A DNA stretch of 64,000 nucleotides from Hasllibacter sp963833115 (lineage in GTDB: Bacteria > Pseudomonadota > Alphaproteobacteria > Rhodobacterales > Rhodobacteraceae): NCBI GenBank assembly GCA_963833115.1, contig CAWHWS010000002.1, forward strand, positions 186,001 through 250,000, in the 5' to 3' direction. The translations under genes were made by a program, and so were the position numbers. How positions within the stretch are numbered: position 1 is the first letter of the stretch; every line of letters starts with the position of its first letter. Below are positions 18,048 through 27,210 of the stretch, piece after piece. A model generated the notes under the pieces. The model was not told where the DNA came from and searched no databases. It worked only from the letters and a program-made list of their open reading frames with translations.

Positions 18048-18275
18048 CTAACGAGCGGGCGTGATCTCGATCCGCGGGTCGAGGTCGCGCAGGATCGCGG
18101 CGGCGCGGAAATGGTCCGCCCGGCGCACCATGAGCCGCCTGGGGAAGATGCCGATCCCGCCTTCGAGGAGGCTCATGTTTACGTCCAGAACCACGGCTCC
18201 TATACCCTCGCCGTCCAGATGGGCGGTCGCGAAGGCGATGATCGTCGGATCGGTCGTGCGCAGGAGTTCCCACAT
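18048..18275 (-). CDS. DUF2007 (putative signal-transducing protein)
   Basis: 75 aa. MWELLRTTDPTIIAFATAHLDGEGIGAVVLDVNMSLLEGGIGIFP fits the DUF2007 family (start MEELLRTND in many homologues), which resembles PII-like or ACT-like small folds; the function is unknown. Its start codon (CAT, 18273-18275) overlaps by two bases the start codon of the divergent polyprenyl synthase gene, so the genes leave no intergenic DNA between them. Confidence 0.88.
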   Translation of the reverse strand: MWELLRTTDPTIIAFATAHLDGEGIGAVVLDVNMSLLEGGIGIFPRRLMVRRADHFRAAAILRDLDPRIEITPAR

Positions 18276-19284
18276 GTCGATGCCGCAGATAGGCGAGGCC
18301 CTGCCGGGTGCCAAGCCGCACGAGCGGCTCGCCGGGATCCTCGCCCCCAGGATGGAGGAGACCGCCGCCCTCATCGCCGAGCGCATGCGCTCCGAGGCCG
18401 CCCCCCGCATCCCAGAGGTCACCGCCCATCTCGTCGGCGCCGGCGGCAAGCGCCTGCGCCCGATGCTCACGCTCGCGAGCGCCGCGCTCTGCGGCTATGA
18501 CGGGCCGGACGACGCCCGCCTCGCCGCCACCGTCGAGTTCATCCACACCGCCACGCTCCTCCATGACGACGTGGTCGACAACTCCGATCGGCGCCGCGGC
18601 CGGGCGACCGCCAACCTCCTGTGGGACAACACGTCCTCGGTCCTGGTGGGGGACTACCTCTTCGCCCGCGCCTTCCAGCTCATGGTCGAGACCGGCTCGC
18701 TCCGGGTGCTCGACATCCTCGCCGGCGCCGCCGCCACCATCGCCGAGGGCGAGGTCCTGCAGCTCACCGCGGTGCGCGACCTGGGCGTGGACGAGGCGAC
18801 CTATCTCTCCATCGCGCGGGGCAAGACGGCCGCCCTCTTCGCCGCGGCCTGCGAGGTCGGCGGCGTGATCGCCGGCGCCCCGCCCGCGCAGGTGGACGCG
18901 CTGCGCACCTATGGCGACGCGCTCGGCATCGCGTTCCAGATCGCGGACGACCTCCTCGACTACGAGGGCGAGCCCGGCGCGACCGGCAAGGCCGTCGGCG
19001 GCGACTTCGCCGAGGGCAAGATGACCCTGCCCGTGATCAAGGCCGTCCGCACCGGCGAGGACGCGGCCTTCTGGGAGCGCGCGATCGCGCGGGGCGAGCG
19101 GCGCGAGGGCGACCTCGCCGAGGCGATGGCCATCTTCGCCCGCCACGGCGCGCTTGCCGCCACGCGCGACGAGGCGCTGGCCTGGTCGGAGCGGGCGCGC
19201 GCGGCCCTGGCCCCCCTCCCGGCCGGCGAGCTGCGCGACGTCCTGGAGGACCTCGCGAGCTTCGCCACCACGCGCCTCGCCTAA
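18274..19284 (+). CDS. ispB: Trans-polyprenyl (octa/decaprenyl) diphosphate synthase
   Basis: 336 aa from ATG 18274, with AGGAG 7 nt upstream inside the divergent DUF2007 gene. Both Asp-rich motifs are present: HDDVVDNSD (D98, D99, D102) and DDLLDYEG, with GGKRLRPML before the first. It extends farnesyl diphosphate with isopentenyl diphosphate to make the ubiquinone side chain. The chain length (C40 or C50) cannot be decided here. It converges on ispE with stops overlapping in CTAA, bringing two isoprenoid genes together. Confidence 0.94.
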   Translation: MSMPQIGEALPGAKPHERLAGILAPRMEETAALIAERMRSEAAPRIPEVTAHLVGAGGKRLRPMLTLASAALCGYDGPDDARLAATVEFIHTATLLHDDVVDNSDRRRGRATANLLWDNTSSVLVGDYLFARAFQLMVETGSLRVLDILAGAAATIAEGEVLQLTAVRDLGVDEATYLSIARGKTAALFAAACEVGGVIAGAPPAQVDALRTYGDALGIAFQIADDLLDYEGEPGATGKAVGGDFAEGKMTLPVIKAVRTGEDAAFWERAIARGERREGDLAEAMAIFARHGALAATRDEALAWSERARAALAPLPAGELRDVLEDLASFATTRLA

Positions 19285-20135
19285 CCCCCCGAGGGGCCGG
19301 CCGGCGCCAGGATCGGCGCCGCGACCACCCACCAGCCGGGGCGCGCCGCGCGCACGTGCGCCGCCGCCCGCTCCGCCCCGCCCATGTCCGCCGCCAGCCC
19401 GTAGCAGACCGCGCCCGAGCCCGACATCGCGGCGTGAAGGACCCCCGGCGCCGCGCGCAGCAGCCCCAGCGCCTCGCCGATCGCGGGGGCGAGCCCCGTC
19501 GCGGCCCGCGTGAGGTCGTTGCCCCCCTCGGCCGCCCACCGGGCGAGGCCGGCCATCTCCAGTCCGGCCGGCGGCGGCCCGCACGGCGCGGAGAACGCGC
19601 CCTCCCGCGCGGCGAAGGCCGCCGGCGTCGGCACCCGCGCGCCGGGGCCCACCAGCACGAGCGCGCCCGCCGGCAGCCCCGGCGCGGGCGCCACCCCCTC
19701 GCCGATGCCGGTCATCATTGCCGGCGCCGGCGCCGCGCGGCAGACCGGCACGTCCGCGCCCAGCGCCAGCGCGGCCTCGGCCCCGAGCGGCGCCACGCCC
19801 CAGAGCCGGGCGAGCAGCGCCAGCGCCGCCGCCGCGTCCGACGAGCCGCCCCCGATGCCGCCGCCATGGGGCAGGCGCTTGTCCAGGACCATCGCGGCGC
19901 CGAGCGGGCGGCCGCCCCGCAGCGCCCGCGCCGCCCGCAGGACGAGGTTGCGCCCGTCCGTCGGCACGCCGGCCGCGAACGGCCCCGTGACGGTGAGGGT
20001 GAGGTCCGCCGCCGCCGCCGCGCGCAGGCGGTCGCCCACCCCGGCGAACACCACGAGCGAGTCGAGCAGGTGATACCCGTCCGCCCGCCGCCCGGTGACG
20101 CGCAGGGTCAGGTTGACCTTGGCCGGGGCCAGCAC
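19281..20135 (-). CDS. ispE: 4-diphosphocytidyl-2-C-methyl-D-erythritol kinase
   Basis: GHMP-family kinase of the MEP isoprenoid pathway that phosphorylates CDP-methylerythritol. Motifs are APAKVNLTLRV at the N-terminus, the ATP loop LPHGGGIGGGSSDAAAAL, and MSGSGAVCYGL near the C-terminus. The start is uncertain. GTG 20135 gives 284 aa and begins at the conserved APAK; no ATG lies in a suitable place, and an in-frame ATT farther upstream follows a GGGGGG run. It lies 43 bp downstream of the ETF-QO gene. Confidence 0.93.
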   Translation of the reverse strand: MLAPAKVNLTLRVTGRRADGYHLLDSLVVFAGVGDRLRAAAAADLTLTVTGPFAAGVPTDGRNLVLRAARALRGGRPLGAAMVLDKRLPHGGGIGGGSSDAAAALALLARLWGVAPLGAEAALALGADVPVCRAAPAPAMMTGIGEGVAPAPGLPAGALVLVGPGARVPTPAAFAAREGAFSAPCGPPPAGLEMAGLARWAAEGGNDLTRAATGLAPAIGEALGLLRAAPGVLHAAMSGSGAVCYGLAADMGGAERAAAHVRAARPGWWVVAAPILAPAGPSGG

Positions 20136-20178
20136 CGAGGCGCCGGACGCGGCCGAGGGAATGCCCCCCCGCAGGGGG

Positions 20179-21858
20179 TCACATGTTGGGATAGTTCGGT
20201 CCGTCGCCGCCCTGCGGCACGCTCCAGAGGATGTTCTGCGACGGGTCCTTGATGTCGCATGTCTTGCAGTGGACGCAGTTCTGGAAGTTGATCTGGAAGC
20301 GCTTCTCCTCGCCCTCCCCGCCGACGAACTCGTACACCCCCGCCGGGCAGTAGCGCGCGGACGGCCCGCCATAGACCGGCAGGTTGATGTCCACCGGCAC
20401 GGTCGAGTCCCGCAGGCGCAGGTGCGCGGGCTGGCTCTCCTCGTGATTGGTGAACGAGTAGGCGACGTTGGTCAGCCGGTCGAAGCTCAGCCGCCCGTCC
20501 GGCTTGGGGTAGTCGATCACGGGGAAGTCCTTGGCCTGCCCGGTCGCGGCCGCGTCGGACTTGCCGTGCCCCAGCGTGCCGAACGCCGTCAGCCCGCCCA
20601 GCGTGCTCAGCCACATGTCGAGCCCGCCGCCGGCGAGGGAGGCCGTCAGCCCGTAGCGCGACCAGAGCGGCTTGACGTTGCGCACCCGGCGCAGGTCCCG
20701 GCCCACGGGCCCCTCGCGCAGCGCGCTGTCGTAGCCAGGCAGGACGTCGCCCGACCGGCCCGCGCCGATCGCCCGGTGCGCCGCCTCCGCCGCCGCGATC
20801 CCCGAGAGCATCGCGTTGTGGTTGCCCTTGATGCGCGGCACGTTCACGAGCCCCACCGCGCAGCCCAGGAGCGCGCCGCCCGGGAACGCGGCCTTGGGCA
20901 TGGACTGCCAGCCCCCTTCGGAGATCGCGCGCGCCCCGTAGGCGGTGCGCTTGCCGCCCTCCAGGAGCTCGGCCACCATCGGATGGTGCTTGAAGCGCTG
21001 GAACTCCAGGTAGGGGTTCACGTGCGGGTTCTCGTAGCCGAGATGCACCACGAAGCCGACATAGACCTGATTGTCGCCCAGATGGTAGATGAACGACCCG
21101 CCGCCCGCGTTCTTGCCCAGCGGCCAGCCCATCGTGTGCACGACGCGGCCCGGCACGTGCTTGGCGGGGTCGACCTCCCACAGCTCCTTCATGCCGAGGC
21201 CGTATTTCGGCACGTCGCTATCCGCGTCGAGGTCGAAGCGCTCGATGACCTGCTTGGAGAGGCTGCCGCGCACCCCCTCGCCCAGCATCACGTACTTGCC
21301 GTGCAGCTCCATGCCCGGCTCGTAATCCGGCCCCGGCGTCCGGTCGGCGGTGAGCCCGAACTCCCCGGCGACCACGCCGCGCACCTCGCCATCGGCGCCC
21401 CAGACGAGCTCGGAGCAGGACATGCCGGGGAAGATCTCCACCCCCAGGGCCTCGGCCCGCTCGGCCATCCAGCGGCAGAGGTTGCCCATCGAGACGACGT
21501 AGTTGCCGTGGTTGGACATCAACGGCGGCATGACGAAGTTGGGGATGCGCGCGCGCCCCGCCTCGCCCAGCACGTAGAAGCTGTCCGAGGTCACCGGCAC
21601 GTCCACCGGCGCGCCCGTCTCGCGCCAGTCCGGCAGGAGCGCGTCGAGCCCGCAGGGGTCCAGCACCGCGCCCGAGAGGATGTGCGCGCCGACCTCCGAG
21701 CCCTTCTCGAGCACGACGACCGACATCTCCGGGTCGAGCTGCTTGAGGCGGATCGCGGCCGAGAGGCCCGCGGGCCCCGCGCCGACGATGACGACGTCGT
21801 ATTCCATGGCCTCGCGCTCGGGCGCGTGGGTCGTGGTCCGTGCGGCGGCGTCGAGCAT
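20179..21858 (-). CDS. Electron transfer flavoprotein-ubiquinone oxidoreductase
   Basis: 559 aa membrane-associated flavo-iron-sulfur protein that passes electrons from ETF (fatty-acid and amino-acid oxidation) to ubiquinone. The FAD dinucleotide motif VVIVGAGPAGLSAAIRL is near residue 22. The C-terminus holds a [4Fe-4S] site with Cys in RYCPAGVYEF and NCVHCKTCDIKDPSQNI. The length matches mitochondrial and alphaproteobacterial ETF-QO. The start at 21858 has an upstream AGGAG. It is not beside the etfAB genes in this window. Confidence 0.96.
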   Translation of the reverse strand: MLDAAARTTTHAPEREAMEYDVVIVGAGPAGLSAAIRLKQLDPEMSVVVLEKGSEVGAHILSGAVLDPCGLDALLPDWRETGAPVDVPVTSDSFYVLGEAGRARIPNFVMPPLMSNHGNYVVSMGNLCRWMAERAEALGVEIFPGMSCSELVWGADGEVRGVVAGEFGLTADRTPGPDYEPGMELHGKYVMLGEGVRGSLSKQVIERFDLDADSDVPKYGLGMKELWEVDPAKHVPGRVVHTMGWPLGKNAGGGSFIYHLGDNQVYVGFVVHLGYENPHVNPYLEFQRFKHHPMVAELLEGGKRTAYGARAISEGGWQSMPKAAFPGGALLGCAVGLVNVPRIKGNHNAMLSGIAAAEAAHRAIGAGRSGDVLPGYDSALREGPVGRDLRRVRNVKPLWSRYGLTASLAGGGLDMWLSTLGGLTAFGTLGHGKSDAAATGQAKDFPVIDYPKPDGRLSFDRLTNVAYSFTNHEESQPAHLRLRDSTVPVDINLPVYGGPSARYCPAGVYEFVGGEGEEKRFQINFQNCVHCKTCDIKDPSQNILWSVPQGGDGPNYPNM

Positions 21859-22023
21859 GGGCGTCTCCTGGGGTCGATGATCGGCATATCGGGGCGCCGC
21901 GCCCCGAGGTCAAACGAATCGCGGCGTCATCGCGGCGCCGCAGTCCCTCGGCGCCGCCCGCCTTGCAATCGGCCCGGCGCCGGGCTTGATGGAGGCCCCG
22001 GACCCGCGCCGCAGGAGGCCGCC

Positions 22024-22494
22024 ATGGAGAAGATCCCCCTGACCCGCGCGGGCGCCGCCGCGATCGAGGTCGAGCTCAAGCAGCTCAAGAGCGTGGAGCG
22101 CCCGGCGATCATCCGCGCCATCGCCGAGGCGCGCGAGCACGGCGACCTCTCCGAGAACGCCGAGTACCATTCCGCGCGCGAGAAGCAGTCCTTCGTCGAG
22201 GGCCGCATCAAGGAGCTGGAGGGCACGCTCGGCCTCGCCGAGGTGATCGACCCCGCGCGCCAGTCCGGCCCGATCAAGTTCGGCGCCACCGTCACCATCG
22301 CCGACGAGGAATCGGGCGAGGAGGCGACCTATCAGATCGTCGGCGAGCCGGAGGCGAACCTGGAGAAGGGCAAGCTCAACCTGCGCTCCCCCCTGGCCCG
22401 CGCCCTCATCGGCAAGGAGGAGGGCGACAGCGCCGAGGTGAAGACCCCCCGCGGCTTGCGAGCCTACGAGATCCTCAAGATCGCCTACGTCTGA
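22024..22494 (+). CDS. greA: Transcription elongation factor GreA
   Basis: 156 aa, normal GreA length. The N-terminal coiled coil carries the acidic tip motif AREHGDLSENAEYHSAREKQ, which delivers Mg2+ to the RNA polymerase active site to trigger cleavage of backtracked RNA. The C-terminal FKBP-like domain (FGATVTIADEESGEE, YQIVGEPEANLEKGKLN) binds polymerase. AGGAGG lies upstream of ATG 22024. The next gene starts 4 bp after its stop. Confidence 0.97.
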   Translation: MEKIPLTRAGAAAIEVELKQLKSVERPAIIRAIAEAREHGDLSENAEYHSAREKQSFVEGRIKELEGTLGLAEVIDPARQSGPIKFGATVTIADEESGEEATYQIVGEPEANLEKGKLNLRSPLARALIGKEEGDSAEVKTPRGLRAYEILKIAYV

Positions 22495-22498
22495 TCGG

Positions 22499-23398
22499 GT
22501 GGCGGTGCCCGGCCGGACCTTCCCGCCCCGCGCCGCGAGCCTGGCGGCGACCGGGGCGAGCGCGACGTGGCTGGCGGGCTGGCTCCTGGCGCTCGGCGCG
22601 TTCGGCGCGCCCGCGGGCGCCGCGGGCTGGCTGGCCGCGCTCGTCGGGGCGCTGGTCCCGCTCGGCCCGGTCTGGCTCGCCGCGGCGCTCGCCCGGCGGC
22701 TCGCCGCGCAGGAGGCCGGGGCCCCCCCGCCCCCCGCCGCCTCGCCGCCCGCCGTGGCGCCCCGCCGGCCCGCCGCCGCCCGCGCCCCCGCGCCCCGCCG
22801 CGCCGCCTTCCGCAGCGTGCGGACCGGCGGAGCGGCCGACGAGCGCGCCCCCGGCTCCACGCCGACCCCCGCCCCCAAACCGACCCCCGCCCCCACACCG
22901 ACCCCCGCCCCGGCGCACCCGGAGCCGGGCGCCGCGCCCGCGACCGACGACCTCCTGCGCGCGCTCCACTTCCCGGAGAGCGCCGAGGACGCCGAGGGGG
23001 TCGCCGCCCTGCGCCGCGTGCTGCGCAGCCGCGCCTCGGCCCGCCTGGTGCAGGCCGCGCAGGACGTCCTGACCCTCCTGGCCGAGGACGCGACCTACAT
23101 GGACGAGGTCGAGGTCGTGCCCGCGCCCCCCGCGTCCTGGCGCGCGGTCGCGGCCGGCGGCCGGCGCGGCGCCGCCCCGCTGGGCGAGATCCGCGGCGCG
23201 GACGTCCTCGCCCGCACCGAGGAGCGCCTGGCGCGCGACGCCATCTTCCGCGACGCGGCGCATCACTTCCTGCGCCAGTTCGACGGCTTCCTCGCCGGCT
23301 TCGCCCCCGCCGCGAACGACGACGCCCTCGCCGCGCTCGCGGCCACGCGCACCGCGCGGGCCTTCGTCCTGCTGTCGCGCGCGGCCGCCGGACCGTGA
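22499..23398 (+). CDS. Membrane-anchored protein of unknown function with Pro/Thr linker
   Basis: 299 aa from GTG 22499. Residues about 15-65 hold two hydrophobic segments, followed by a long Ala/Pro linker containing a PTPAPKPTPAPTPTPAPA repeat (about 120-137). A conserved-looking globular part (LLRALHFPESAEDAEGVAAL, VQAAQDVLTLLAEDATYMD, RDAIFRDAAHHFLRQFDGFL) is helical and resembles hypothetical proteins of other Rhodobacterales. The 4-bp gap after greA suggests co-transcription. The function cannot be assigned. Confidence 0.7.
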   Translation: MAVPGRTFPPRAASLAATGASATWLAGWLLALGAFGAPAGAAGWLAALVGALVPLGPVWLAAALARRLAAQEAGAPPPPAASPPAVAPRRPAAARAPAPRRAAFRSVRTGGAADERAPGSTPTPAPKPTPAPTPTPAPAHPEPGAAPATDDLLRALHFPESAEDAEGVAALRRVLRSRASARLVQAAQDVLTLLAEDATYMDEVEVVPAPPASWRAVAAGGRRGAAPLGEIRGADVLARTEERLARDAIFRDAAHHFLRQFDGFLAGFAPAANDDALAALAATRTARAFVLLSRAAAGP

Positions 23399-23534
23399 CC
23401 GGCGCGCCACGCGGCCGGGCCGCCGCAGGTGGCGCGCCTCCGCCGGCGGCCCTGTGGACAGGCCGCGCGCCGCGCCCCTAGCGTCCCTGCGAAGGCGCCC
23501 GACCGAGGCGCCGCGTCCAATCGAGCGAGGCGAC

Positions 23535-24269
23535 ATGGCCCAGACCTCCACCGCGCCGGCCCCTGGCGCCATCTCCGGCGACGTGCGCCGCCGCATCCTC
23601 GCCGACCCGGAGATCGTCCTGTCGGACCCGGCGCTCATGCGCGCTCTGATGGACCGCGCCGAGGGGCCGGCGGGCGACGGCAACGTCGTCGACATGCGCG
23701 GCCTCGCGATGCAGCGGCTCGAGGACCGGCTCGCCCGCCTCGAGGAGACGCACCGCTCCGTCATCGCCGCCGCCTACGAGAACCTCGCCGGCACCGGGCA
23801 GATCCACCGCGCCGTCCTGCGCATGCTGGAGCCCGCCACCTTCGACGCGTTCCTGGCGGACCTCACGCATCACGTCGCCCCGCTCCTGCGGGTCGAATCG
23901 CTGGTCCTGGCGATCGAGACGGTCGAGGACGACCCCGCCCCGATGCGCGCGCCCCTGCGCGCCGTGCCGCGCGGCTTCGTGAGCGACTACGTGAGCCGCG
24001 GGCGCGGCGGCCCCGTCCGGCAGGTGACCCTTCGCCAGATGCCCGATGGCGACGACGGCCTCCACGCCGAGGGCGCGCGCCCCGGCGAGGAGGGCTACCG
24101 CACCGCCTCGGAGGCCTGCCTCGCCCTCGATCTGGGCGAGGGGCGCCTCCCCGCCCTCCTCGCGCTCGGCTGCGAGGACCCGCACCAGTTCCGCCCCGGC
24201 CAGGGCACGGACCTCCTCGCCTTCTTCGCCGGCGCCTTCGAGCGCACCCTGCGCCGCTGGCTCGATTGA
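23535..24269 (+). CDS. DUF484 family protein
   Basis: 244 aa, GAF-like fold. An N-terminal helical region (ILADPEIVLSDPALMRALM, VVDMRGLAMQRLEDRLARLEE) is followed by the GAF-type half ending LLALGCEDPHQFRPGQGTDLLAFFAGAFERTLRRWL, typical of DUF484. In many proteobacteria this gene directly precedes xerC, as here (4 bp). The function is unknown. A TAGCGT element 54 bp upstream of ATG 23535 is a promoter candidate. Confidence 0.9.
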   Translation: MAQTSTAPAPGAISGDVRRRILADPEIVLSDPALMRALMDRAEGPAGDGNVVDMRGLAMQRLEDRLARLEETHRSVIAAAYENLAGTGQIHRAVLRMLEPATFDAFLADLTHHVAPLLRVESLVLAIETVEDDPAPMRAPLRAVPRGFVSDYVSRGRGGPVRQVTLRQMPDGDDGLHAEGARPGEEGYRTASEACLALDLGEGRLPALLALGCEDPHQFRPGQGTDLLAFFAGAFERTLRRWLD

Positions 24270-24273
24270 GCGC

Positions 24274-25203
24274 ATGATCGCCGGGCCCGCCGTCCTCTCG
24301 CCGGCCCTGCGGGACGCGCTGGAGCGCTGGGGCGCGCACCTGACCGGCGTGGACGGGCGCGCGCGCGCCACGCGCGACGCCTACGTCGCCGACGTGGCGC
24401 GCTGGCTGGGCTTCCTCGCGGGCCATCTCGGCGGGGCGCCGGGGCCGGGGGCGCTGGCCGCGATCACCACCGCGGACATGCGCGCCTGGATGGCCGCCGA
24501 ACGCGCGGGGGGCCTGGGCGCGCGGTCGCTCTCGCGCCATCTCTCGGCGGTCAAGGCCTTCGCCGGCTGGCTCTCCGAGCGCGAGCGGGTCGACGTGACC
24601 CCCATCCTCGCGGCGCGCGCGCCGCGCTTCCGCAAGCCCCTGCCCCGCCCCCTGGCCCCGGACGACGCGCGCGCCGTGATCGCCGCCGCGACGGAGGCCG
24701 CCGCCCGGCCCTGGATCGCCGCCCGCGACGCCGCGGTGCTCACGCTCCTGTGGGGCTGCGGGCTGCGCATCTCCGAGGCGCTCGGGCTTCCGGCCTCCGC
24801 GGCGCCTCTGGGCGCCTCCCTGCGCGTGACCGGCAAGGGCGGCAAGGAGCGCCTCGTGCCGGTCCTCCCGGCCGCCGCCGCGGCGGTGGACCGCTACGCC
24901 GCCGCCTGCCCGATGGACCTCTCCTCCGGCCCGCTCTTCCGCGGCGCCAAGGGCGGACGGCTCTCCCAGGGCGCGATCTCCGGCGCCATGGCGCGCGCGC
25001 GCATGGCGCTCGGCCTGCCGGCCACCGCGACCCCCCACGCCCTGCGCCACAGCTTCGCCACCCACCTCCTGAACGCCGGCGGCGACCTCCGCACGATCCA
25101 GGAGCTCCTCGGCCACGCCTCCCTCTCCACGACGCAGGCCTACACCGCCGTCGACGCCGCGCGCCTCCTCGACGTCTACGAGAACGCCCATCCCCGCGCC
25201 TGA
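24274..25203 (+). CDS. xerC: Tyrosine recombinase XerC
   Basis: 309 aa site-specific recombinase that, with XerD, resolves chromosome dimers at dif. The core-binding SAM-like domain (about 1-105) has RSLSRHLSAVKAFAGWLSERE. The catalytic domain carries Arg in GCGLRISEALGL, Lys in GKGGKERLVP, the HxxR box HALRHSFATHLL, the His of LLGHASLSTTQ, and the Tyr nucleophile in TQAYTAVD. All catalytic residues are intact. The DUF484 neighbour supports XerC rather than XerD. Confidence 0.94.
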   Translation: MIAGPAVLSPALRDALERWGAHLTGVDGRARATRDAYVADVARWLGFLAGHLGGAPGPGALAAITTADMRAWMAAERAGGLGARSLSRHLSAVKAFAGWLSERERVDVTPILAARAPRFRKPLPRPLAPDDARAVIAAATEAAARPWIAARDAAVLTLLWGCGLRISEALGLPASAAPLGASLRVTGKGGKERLVPVLPAAAAAVDRYAAACPMDLSSGPLFRGAKGGRLSQGAISGAMARARMALGLPATATPHALRHSFATHLLNAGGDLRTIQELLGHASLSTTQAYTAVDAARLLDVYENAHPRA

Positions 25204-25228
25204 CCTTTCCGGCCCGGCCCGCCGCCCC

Positions 25229-25234
25229 TAGATC
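25229..25234 (+). promoter_or_regulatory. Candidate -10 element (leaderless) for the CPBP gene
   Basis: TAGATC is part of TAG-N9-ATG with the start at 25241. There is no Shine-Dalgarno sequence between, consistent with a leaderless transcript. Confidence 0.35.
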
Positions 25235-25240
25235 CCGCCC

Positions 25241-26197
25241 ATGCCCGGCGCCGCCCCCCACCCCCTGGCCGATCCGCGATGGCTCGCGGCGGCGCGCCGC
25301 CGGCCCGCGCTCTGGCGCCTCGCGATCGGGCTCGCGCTGGCGCTGGCGATCTACGCCGGCACCCTCGCCGCCCTGGCCGCCGGGCTCGCCTTCGCCTTCG
25401 GCCCCGGGCGGGCGGAGGCCGCGATGCGCGCGCTCGGCGCCGGCGAGGCGCCCGGCGCGGTCCTGGCCCTCCTGGCCACCATCGCGGCGATGGCGCTGGC
25501 CGCCTGGGCGGCGGCGCGCGCCCTCCACGGCCGCCACCTGGGAGAGATGACCGGCCCGCGCGCCCCGGCCCTGCGCGACTTCCGGCTCGCCGCCGGCATC
25601 ACCCTGGCCGTCAACCTCCCGCTCCTCGCGCTCGCCCTCGGCGCCATTGACCTGAGCCGCGCCCTCGATCCGGCCGCCTGGGCGCTCCTCCTCGTGCCCG
25701 CCATCCCCCTCATCGCGCTCCAGACCGGCGCCGAGGAGCTCCTGTTCCGCGGCTACCTCCAGGGCCAGCTCGCGGCCCGCTTCCGCTCCCCCCTGGCCTG
25801 GGCGGTCCTGCCGTCCCTGGCCTTCGGCGCCGCCCACTGGGACGCGGCCGGCGGGCCGTCCGCCTGGGGCATCGTCGCCGCGACCGCCCTCTTCGGCCTC
25901 GCGGCGGCGGACCTCACCGCGCTCACCGGCCGCCTCGGCGCCGCCTGGGGGCTCCATTTCGCCAACAACCTCGTCGCGCTGACGGTGATCGGCACGCCCG
26001 GCGCCCTGCCCGGCCTCGCCCTCTGGCGCACCCCCTGGACGCTGGAGGAGGCGCCCGGCGGCCTCGCCATCCTGACGCTCGACATGGCGGCGCTGGTCCT
26101 CGTCTGGGCGCTCGTGCGGCGGGCCCTCGTCGCGCGGTTGCAAAGGGCGGGGGCGGCGAATACCCCGCCCGGGCGCGCGGCCGGGGAGCGGCAATGA
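25241..26197 (+). CDS. CPBP family intramembrane glutamic endopeptidase
   Basis: 318 aa with about seven to eight hydrophobic segments. The family's active-site motifs are visible: EELLFRGYLQG (the glutamate pair and Arg), FGAAHWD and GLHFANN. Such Rce1/CAAX-like proteases cleave or bind membrane substrates; bacterial targets are largely unknown. Its stop overlaps the accD start by ATGA, so expression is coupled to fatty-acid synthesis genes. The C-terminal tail after the last helix is short and basic. Confidence 0.88.
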   Translation: MPGAAPHPLADPRWLAAARRRPALWRLAIGLALALAIYAGTLAALAAGLAFAFGPGRAEAAMRALGAGEAPGAVLALLATIAAMALAAWAAARALHGRHLGEMTGPRAPALRDFRLAAGITLAVNLPLLALALGAIDLSRALDPAAWALLLVPAIPLIALQTGAEELLFRGYLQGQLAARFRSPLAWAVLPSLAFGAAHWDAAGGPSAWGIVAATALFGLAAADLTALTGRLGAAWGLHFANNLVALTVIGTPGALPGLALWRTPWTLEEAPGGLAILTLDMAALVLVWALVRRALVARLQRAGAANTPPGRAAGERQ

Positions 26198-27183
26198 ACT
26201 GGATCACCAACTTCGTGCGGCCCAAGGTCGGCGCCCTCTTCTCGCGCCGCGAGGTGCCCGAGAACCTCTGGACCACCTGCCCCGACTGCGGGACGATGCT
26301 CTTCCACCGCGAGCTCAAGCGGAACCTGATGGTCTGCACCAACTGCGACCACCACATGAACATCACGCCCCGCGAGCGCCTGACAGCCCTCTTCGACGGC
26401 GGCGCCTTCGAGCCCGTGCCCGTGCCCGAGCCCACCCCCGACCCCCTGCACTTCCGCGACCAGAAGCCCTACCCCCAGCGCCTCAAGGACGCCCGCCGCG
26501 CCACCGGCGAGGCCGAGGCCATGCTCGTCGCCGAAGGCGAGGTCGGCCGCACGCGCATGGTCGTCGCGGCGCAGGACTTCTCCTTCATGGCCGGCTCCAT
26601 GGGCATGTATGTCGGCAACGCCATCGTCGCGGCCGCGATGCGCGCGGTGGAACGCAAGCTGCCCCTGGTCCTCTTCTCCGCCGCCGGCGGCGCCCGGATG
26701 CAGGAGGGAATCCTCTCGCTGATGCAGATGCCGCGCACCACCGTCGCGGTGCAGATGCTGCAGGATGCCGGCCTGCCCTACATCGTGGTGCTCACCCACC
26801 CCACGACCGGAGGCGTCACGGCGTCCTACGCCATGCTGGGCGACGTCCAGATCGCCGAGCCGGGCGCCCTCATCTGCTTCGCCGGCCCCCGCGTCATCGA
26901 GCAGACCATCCGGGAGAAGCTCCCCGAGGGGTTCCAGCGCGCCGAATACCTCCTCGATCACGGCATGCTCGACCGCGTCACCCACCGCACCGAGCTCCGC
27001 GGCGAGATCGTGCGCATCGTGCGGATGCTGACCGGCAAGCCCGCCGCCGCCATCGCCGACCTGCCCGCCCCCGTGACCCCCGCCGACACCGAGGACGCCG
27101 CCGCGCTTCCCCCGGCCGCCGCCGCCCCGGCCGCCGCTCCGGCCGCCAAGCCGGCCGCCAAGCCCGCCGCGGCGAAGACCTGA
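26194..27183 (+). CDS. accD: Acetyl-CoA carboxylase carboxyltransferase subunit beta
   Basis: 329 aa. The zinc ribbon has Cys29, Cys32, Cys48 and Cys51 (TTCPDCG, MVCTNCDHH). The carboxyltransferase crotonase fold includes DFSFMAGSMGMYVGNAI, FSAAGGARMQEGI, and TTGGVTASYAMLGDV. With AccA it transfers the carboxyl group to acetyl-CoA. The last 40 residues form a low-complexity Ala/Pro/Lys tail (AAKPAAKPAAAK). folC follows 27 bp later, the usual accD-folC order. Confidence 0.97.
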   Translation: MNWITNFVRPKVGALFSRREVPENLWTTCPDCGTMLFHRELKRNLMVCTNCDHHMNITPRERLTALFDGGAFEPVPVPEPTPDPLHFRDQKPYPQRLKDARRATGEAEAMLVAEGEVGRTRMVVAAQDFSFMAGSMGMYVGNAIVAAAMRAVERKLPLVLFSAAGGARMQEGILSLMQMPRTTVAVQMLQDAGLPYIVVLTHPTTGGVTASYAMLGDVQIAEPGALICFAGPRVIEQTIREKLPEGFQRAEYLLDHGMLDRVTHRTELRGEIVRIVRMLTGKPAAAIADLPAPVTPADTEDAAALPPAAAAPAAAPAAKPAAKPAAAKT

Positions 27184-27210
27184 CGCGGCGGACGCGGGAG
27201 GGACGGGCCG

